From: Solirubrobacteraceae bacterium
Lineage (GTDB): Bacteria > Actinomycetota > Thermoleophilia > Solirubrobacterales > Solirubrobacteraceae
Direction of reading: 5' to 3'
Assembly: GCA_029263125.1 (NCBI GenBank)
Contig: JAJCYD010000010.1
Location: 1-64,000 of the forward strand
Length of the DNA: 64,000 nucleotides
Shown here: in pieces, positions 60,146 to 64,000 of the stretch
How the letters are laid out: every line of letters starts with the position of its first letter
How positions within the stretch are numbered: position 1 is the stretch's first letter
Notes under the pieces: model-generated
Databases searched by the model: none
What the model saw: the letters and a program-made list of their open reading frames with translations, nothing else
Told to the model about the DNA's origin: nothing
Made by a program: the position numbers and the translations under genes

Positions 60146-60778
60146 ATGCGCAGCCGCAGCACCGGTCGACGCTCACGCCAGCGCCTGGCAGCCGCGATCG
60201 CCATCGTCCTCGGCGCGGTGCTCCTGGGCGGATGCGCCGATCGACCGCAGGCGCGAGCCAGTGATGCCCCGGCCGGCTGGACGGCCTATCGCGACGCCGA
60301 GCGGGGCTTTGAGGTGCAGTTCCCCAGCGACTGGCGGCGCGCTCGCAGATCCCTGACGCCGGCGCTGGTCGCGCCGCACGAGATCCTGTCGCTGGGAACG
60401 GGGTCGCTGCGCGCACCCGGACCGGACGGCTGCGCTCAACTGCCGGTCGGTGCCCTTGATGCCATGGGCCCGCGCGATGTGCTGCTCTCCATCCAGGAAC
60501 AGGCCGCCGTCCGCCGCGGCGACCCGCGTGCGTACGGTCGCGCCTACCGCAAGGCTCCAGCAAGCCTGCGCCTTGCACGCTCGACGCGCACCGACGAGCT
60601 GCAATGCGTCGATGTCGAGCGACAGGACGTCTGGTGGCTGACCTTTCAAACGCAGGGCCGCAGCTTCTACGCTCTCGCGGCCATGGGCCGCGAGGCTCCT
60701 CAGGCCCGCCGCAGCCAGGCTCAGCGCGTCCTGCGCAGCCTGCGCTTCGCACGCGTCAGCGAGCCGGAGGCCGGATAG
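60146..60778 (+). CDS. Putative lipoprotein of unknown function
   Basis: This 210-residue protein has an Arg-rich N-terminus, a hydrophobic helix and an LGGC lipobox near residue 30, so it should be lipid-anchored outside. The mature part has WTAYRDAERGFEVQFPSDWRRA, a strand pattern like the PsbP-type lipoproteins, similar in spirit to the protein at 5584. The ATG has a GGGGAG ribosome site 3-8 bases upstream, which fixes the start. The sigma factor gene follows after 7 bases, so it may belong to the sigma transcript. Confidence 0.72.
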   Translation: MRSRSTGRRSRQRLAAAIAIVLGAVLLGGCADRPQARASDAPAGWTAYRDAERGFEVQFPSDWRRARRSLTPALVAPHEILSLGTGSLRAPGPDGCAQLPVGALDAMGPRDVLLSIQEQAAVRRGDPRAYGRAYRKAPASLRLARSTRTDELQCVDVERQDVWWLTFQTQGRSFYALAAMGREAPQARRSQAQRVLRSLRFARVSEPEAG

Positions 60779-60785
60779 GCTTGCG

Positions 60786-61394
60786 ATGCTCGCCCGCGCC
60801 TGCATGTCGCAACCCGCGTCACTTCTCAACCAGGTTCGTCTCGGCTCCGCTGCCGTGACCGGCACCGCGCGGCGATCGGACGCGGCGCTCGTGCGGGCCG
60901 CCCAGCGGGGCCATGCCGATGCGGTCGAAGCCCTCTTCGAACGCCACTGGCCGGCGCTGCACCATGCCGCGTTCCTCGTCGTCCACGATGGCTCCGCGGC
61001 GGAGGACATCGCGCAGGAGGCGTTCCTCGCGGCGCTGCGCGCCCTGCACCGCTTCGATCGCCGCCGACCGTTGAGACCGTGGCTGCATCGCATCGCGGTC
61101 AACCGCGCGATCGATCACGCGCGGGCACGGTCGCTGCGCCGCGAGGTCGATGCCGACCTGCCAGACCTGGCCGCCGCTTCACCGGTGGCGCCCGCCGAGC
61201 TCGACGACAAGCTGCTCGTGGCACTCGCAGTGCTCGACGTCGACCAGCGCGCGGTGATCGTGCTGCGCCACCTGCTGGAGTACACGCCGGGTGAGATCGC
61301 CGCGCTGCTTGAGATCCCGCGCGGCACGGTCAACTCGCGCCTGCGCCGCGCGCTGGACACGCTCGCACGCGAGCTGGGCGAGGAGGAGCGATGA
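60786..61394 (+). CDS. ECF-type RNA polymerase sigma factor
   Basis: This 202-residue sigma factor has region 2 (about residues 30-110) with VEALFERHWPALHHAAFLVV, GSAAEDIAQEAFLAAL and RPWLHRIAVNRAIDHAR for -10 recognition and melting. Region 4 (about 140-197) has LDVDQRAVIVLRHLLEYTPGEIAALLEIPRGTVNSRL for -35 recognition. It overlaps the downstream membrane propeller by 4 bases (ATGA), the usual place for an anti-sigma factor. TAGGCT at 60776-60781 is a possible -10 box. Target genes are unknown. Confidence 0.93.
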   Translation: MLARACMSQPASLLNQVRLGSAAVTGTARRSDAALVRAAQRGHADAVEALFERHWPALHHAAFLVVHDGSAAEDIAQEAFLAALRALHRFDRRRPLRPWLHRIAVNRAIDHARARSLRREVDADLPDLAAASPVAPAELDDKLLVALAVLDVDQRAVIVLRHLLEYTPGEIAALLEIPRGTVNSRLRRALDTLARELGEEER

Positions 61395-62575
61395 ACGACC
61401 GGCGTCTGCGCGACGCGCTGGCCCGCACCCGTCCACCCGACGAGGTCGAGGCCCGCGAACGGGCGCGCGCCGTTGCACGCGCCGCCCACGAGGGCATGCC
61501 GGCGCGGCCGAGGCGCAGGCGTCTGGGCGTGGCGGTGCCGGTCGCCTCGGCATTCACGCTCGTGCTCGTCGCGGGCGCCGTCGCCGCGACGCCCCCCGGC
61601 GCGGCCGTCAAGAACTGGGTTCGCGATCTGGTCGGCGGCACGCAGCCTCCCACGCCGGCACCGGCGCTCTCGCGGCTGCCGTCCTCCGGGCGCCTGCTGG
61701 TGACGGGGCCCGCTGGAGCGTGGATCGTGCATCCCGACGGCAGCCGGCGACGCCTCGGCGGCTACACCGAGGCGACATGGTCGCCGAACGGGCTGTTCGT
61801 CGGGGCGGCCCGCGAGCGCCAGCTCGCCGCGCTGGATCCGCGCGGGCGCGTGCGCTGGGCGCTCTCGCGTCCCGATCTGGTCCACGATCCGCGCTGGGCG
61901 CCCAGCGGCTATCGCGTCGCCTACCGCTCGGGAAGCGATCTGCGGGTCGTCGCCGGCGACGGCAGCGGCGACCGCCGGATCGCGGCGCGCGTGCGACCGG
62001 TCGCGCCGGCGTGGCGGCCCGGCCGGTCGCGCAACGAGCTCACATACGTCGACGGCGACGGGCGCATCGTCCGGCGCGACACCGATTCCCGGCGCCGGCT
62101 CGCGCGCCGGCGTTCGCCTGTCGTGCCGAAGCAGCTGCAATGGTCACCGTCGGGTGGGCGCCTGCTGATCACCGGTGAGCGCGCCATCGTGCTGATCGGC
62201 GCCGCCGGGAAGGTGCAGATGACCACGAGGGCTCGCGCCGGCACGAGCTTCGTCGACGCCAAGCTCTCCCCGGACGGACGCCGCGTCGCGGTCCTGCGTC
62301 GTAGCGAGGCCAGCTCACGCCACGACGTGCTCGTGGTCGCGGCCGCCGACGGCCGGGCGCGCCGGCTGTTCACCGCCGCCGGTCCGGTCAGGTCGCTGAC
62401 CTGGTCGCCCGCCGGGCGCCTGGTGCTCGCCGATTGGTCGGGCGCCGACCAGTGGCTGTTTCTCGCGATCCATCCCGATGCTCACACCAGCGCCGTCGCC
62501 GGCATTGCCGGTCAGTTCGACCCGTCGCTCACCCGTCCGGGGGACATCGACGTGGAGGGCTGGTGCTGTCGATGA
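61391..62575 (+). CDS. Membrane-anchored beta-propeller protein, putative anti-sigma partner
   Basis: This 394-residue protein has a short cytosolic N-terminus (residues 1-45, helical and charged: ALARTRPPDEVEARERARAV), one membrane helix (about 48-67) and an extracellular TolB/WD40-like propeller. Its blades contain EATWSPNG, PRWAPSGYRVAY, LQWSPSGGRLLI, AKLSPDGRRVAVL and LTWSPAGRLVLA. Because it is coupled to the ECF sigma gene by ATGA, its cytosolic stretch may bind the sigma factor, but it lacks the HxxxCxxC finger. The propeller would be the outside sensor. The anti-sigma role is an inference. Confidence 0.75.
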   Translation: MNDRRLRDALARTRPPDEVEARERARAVARAAHEGMPARPRRRRLGVAVPVASAFTLVLVAGAVAATPPGAAVKNWVRDLVGGTQPPTPAPALSRLPSSGRLLVTGPAGAWIVHPDGSRRRLGGYTEATWSPNGLFVGAARERQLAALDPRGRVRWALSRPDLVHDPRWAPSGYRVAYRSGSDLRVVAGDGSGDRRIAARVRPVAPAWRPGRSRNELTYVDGDGRIVRRDTDSRRRLARRRSPVVPKQLQWSPSGGRLLITGERAIVLIGAAGKVQMTTRARAGTSFVDAKLSPDGRRVAVLRRSEASSRHDVLVVAAADGRARRLFTAAGPVRSLTWSPAGRLVLADWSGADQWLFLAIHPDAHTSAVAGIAGQFDPSLTRPGDIDVEGWCCR

Positions 62576-62648
62576 CGCGCCGGGACCTCTGTCACAACCT
62601 CGGGCGTATTGACACTTAAGAGGAAGGACACACAACCAGGGGGAGCAT

Positions 62649-63167
62649 ATGGCTCGCATGCACGGCAGGACGTCGGTGGTCTTGATCATGGCCGCAGTGG
62701 TGACGACCGGGGTCGTCACGACGGCGATGGCCGAGGATCCGGCGCCGGCAACGACCTCGGAGCCGACGGTGACCGTGATCGGGACGGGTGACGCCAAGCC
62801 CACGCCGCGCGACCGCAAGAGCAACGCCTCGATCGCCAAGGCTGTCCACGACGCCGAGCGAGCGGCCATCCCCAAGGCGCTGGGCAACGGCAAGGGACGC
62901 GCCGCACGGCTGGCGAAGATGTCCGGACTGCGCCTGGTCAAGCTGCATTCGGTGTCCGAGACGCCCCCGAGTCCGTTCGGCTACTACGGGCCCTACGGCG
63001 CGCAAGGCACGTTCGGCCCCGGCAAGTACTGCGGGACGGTCCGCAGCTCGGTCTTCAAGACCGGCTCGGATGGCAAGCGCCGCCGTGTGGGCACCCGTTC
63101 GCGCCGCTCCTGCCGAGTGCCGCCGACCGTCACCGCGTCCCTGACGATGACGTTCACGGCCGCCTGA
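62649..63167 (+). CDS. Secreted protein with partial SIMPL (DUF541)-like region
   Basis: This 172-residue protein has a cleavable signal (hydrophobic residues 9-27, likely cut after AMA). The mature part begins TVTVIGTGDAKPTPRDR, the first strand of SIMPL-domain proteins, followed by a helix with Lys/Ala repeats and SGLRLVKLHSVSETP. A Gly/Tyr-rich FGYYGPYGAQG section and two Cys (in KYCGTV and RSCRV) follow. SIMPL proteins are usually over 220 residues, so this is a short or partial version. A GGGGGAG ribosome site precedes the ATG. Confidence 0.7.
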   Translation: MARMHGRTSVVLIMAAVVTTGVVTTAMAEDPAPATTSEPTVTVIGTGDAKPTPRDRKSNASIAKAVHDAERAAIPKALGNGKGRAARLAKMSGLRLVKLHSVSETPPSPFGYYGPYGAQGTFGPGKYCGTVRSSVFKTGSDGKRRRVGTRSRRSCRVPPTVTASLTMTFTAA

Positions 63168-63170
63168 GTC

Positions 63171-63635
63171 ATGCCGTACGTCCGCTGCGGTGGTTGCGCG
63201 CTGCGCTTCTACACCGCGGCCGCGGTCGCCACGCGCGGACAGTGCCCGTCATGCGGCACGCCCGTGCGCGGCCGGCCTCGCGCTCGGGGCCTCGACGATG
63301 CCGCGTTCGCGGCGCTCTACGAGGCGCGGGCCGAGACGCTGCTCGCGTTCTTCGTGCCGCGCGTGCCCTCGACGACGCTCGCGGTGACGCTGTGGGCCGA
63401 GACGCTTGCCGAGGCGCTCAGCGTCCGCCACCGCTACCGCGGCAGCTCAGACGAGCAGGCGGCGCTGTGGCTGGAGGCGATCGCCTATCGCCAGCTTGCC
63501 CGCTTTCGCGCCCAGGACGAGTTCGACCCTGTGCACCTGCGCCGGCTGGGACTACAGCCTCCCGGCGACGACCGGACGCGGGTCGTCGATGCCTTTCGCG
63601 AGGTCATCCTGCCGGCCTCGATGATTCAGGCGTAG
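63171..63635 (+). CDS. Zinc-ribbon protein with a sigma region 2-like helical domain
   Basis: This 154-residue protein has a zinc ribbon with CGGC near the N-terminus and CPSCG at about residue 25. It is followed by a helical domain (about 40-115) whose pattern FAALYEARAETLLAFFVPRV and LWLEAIAYRQLARFR resembles sigma-70 region 2 without a region 4. It starts 3 bases after the secreted protein, so the two are probably one transcript. It could be a degenerate sigma-like regulator or an unrelated helical fold. The evidence is by eye and modest. Confidence 0.6.
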   Translation: MPYVRCGGCALRFYTAAAVATRGQCPSCGTPVRGRPRARGLDDAAFAALYEARAETLLAFFVPRVPSTTLAVTLWAETLAEALSVRHRYRGSSDEQAALWLEAIAYRQLARFRAQDEFDPVHLRRLGLQPPGDDRTRVVDAFREVILPASMIQA

Positions 63636-63641
63636 GTTGGA

Positions 63642-64000
63642 TCAGCGCCCAACCGTCCGCATGACCTCGCGCGCGCGCCCCGGGAGCACGCCGAGGAGCT
63701 CGCGGACCTCACCGAGGCCGGAGCGCAGCTCGCGGTCGCCGACCTCGACGGGCAGCATCGAGTCCTGCAACGTGGAGAGGATGACGTCGGCCGAGCCGAC
63801 GGCCTGGACCGCGCCTTCGACGTAGCCCTTGACACCCTGCGAGGGAGCGCCGGGCGCCGCCGCCTCGAACGTCGCGGTCTGCAGGCCCGTGCGCTCGGCG
63901 AAGCTCGAGTGCGCGCGCTTGGCCCGCCCGTAGGCGACCTGCACCGGCCGGAAGAGCTGCTCCTCGAGCTCGTCGCCGTGCGCTTCGTCGAGCAGCTCGT
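63642..64000 (-). CDS. Partial hypothetical protein (3' end)
   Basis: The minus-strand frame is open from the window edge to a stop at 63642, so only the last 118 residues are visible. They are mainly helical and charged at the edge (DELEEQLFRPVQVAYGRAKR), then VKGYVEGAVQAVGSADVILSTLQDS and MLPVEVGDRELRSGLGEVRELL. I do not recognise the family. It is convergent with the zinc-ribbon gene, with 6 bases between the stops. The start and N-terminal domain are outside the window. Confidence 0.6.
   Translation of the reverse strand, partial: ELLDEAHGDELEEQLFRPVQVAYGRAKRAHSSFAERTGLQTATFEAAAPGAPSQGVKGYVEGAVQAVGSADVILSTLQDSMLPVEVGDRELRSGLGEVRELLGVLPGRAREVMRTVGR

Noticed and set aside
62609-62614. TTGACA as a -35 box for the SIMPL-like gene
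   Set aside because: No acceptable -10 hexamer lies 16-19 bases downstream; the match is probably chance.

Overview
This 64 kb window is high-GC and gene-dense and comes from an actinobacterial chromosome. The most likely group is Thermoleophilia/Solirubrobacterales (Conexibacter, Patulibacter or Solirubrobacter relatives). Support comes from the strong G/C third-position bias, frequent GTG starts, many 1-4 base gene overlaps, an F420-type luciferase-family oxidoreductase, and the order M20 peptidase / DUF3866 / NUDIX / tyrosine recombinase. The placement is an inference. I see no rRNA, complete insertion sequence or CRISPR array.

Layout. 0-8.8 kb: pyrG, then a tightly packed run (M20 peptidase, DUF3866, NUDIX, xerD, lipoprotein, mutM), then four tandem 84-residue glutaredoxin genes facing recO. 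8.8-17.6 kb: a two-domain glycosyltransferase-like protein, pyruvate phosphate dikinase, dgt, dnaG, tRNA-Asn and an HNH nuclease. 17.6-24.9 kb: a UDP-glycosyltransferase overlapping an LLM oxidoreductase, an unknown protein, an SDR, a thioredoxin-fold lipoprotein, a CAU-anticodon tRNA followed by a decayed toxin-antitoxin locus, a membrane rhodanese, and three very small genes of which two are paralogues. 24.9-33.3 kb: lipoproteins, an RpiR regulator beside pdxS-pdxT, membrane proteins, a PAP2 phosphatase and a frameshifted PhoX-type gene. 33.3-53.8 kb: a loose surface-glycan region with several glycosyltransferases, an aminotransferase, an epimerase fused to membrane helices, a flippase, an acyltransferase, methyltransferases and two polysaccharide deacetylases. 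Inside it lie a PRODH/P5CDH pair, a sigma-like/anti-sigma-like hybrid, a cysteine-free HesB-like protein, two crcB genes and a decayed DUF2127 gene. 53.8-64 kb: a molybdopterin oxidoreductase fused to a cytochrome b-like membrane domain, an ABC exporter with a phosphoesterase, an ECF sigma factor with its membrane partner, and small secreted or zinc-ribbon proteins.

The recurring regulatory signal is a TANNNT hexamer (often TAGNCT) that ends 6-9 bases before the start codon, with no Shine-Dalgarno sequence between them. I count it on both strands before more than a dozen genes. It looks like the -10 box of leaderless transcripts, and it settles several start codons. Genes inside operons use ATGA, GTGA or TGATG overlaps instead.

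The observations I rate highest are the glutaredoxin quartet with four different active sites (CGFS, CQSC, CTTC, CGYC), the sigma-like/zinc-finger/membrane hybrid, the small paralogue pair near 24.5 kb, the two families of long perfect hairpins, the Shine-Dalgarno-sequestering hairpin before the HesB-like gene, and three decaying genes (toxin-antitoxin, PhoX, DUF2127). I found no single locus that I can prove to be a new defence or biosynthetic system.
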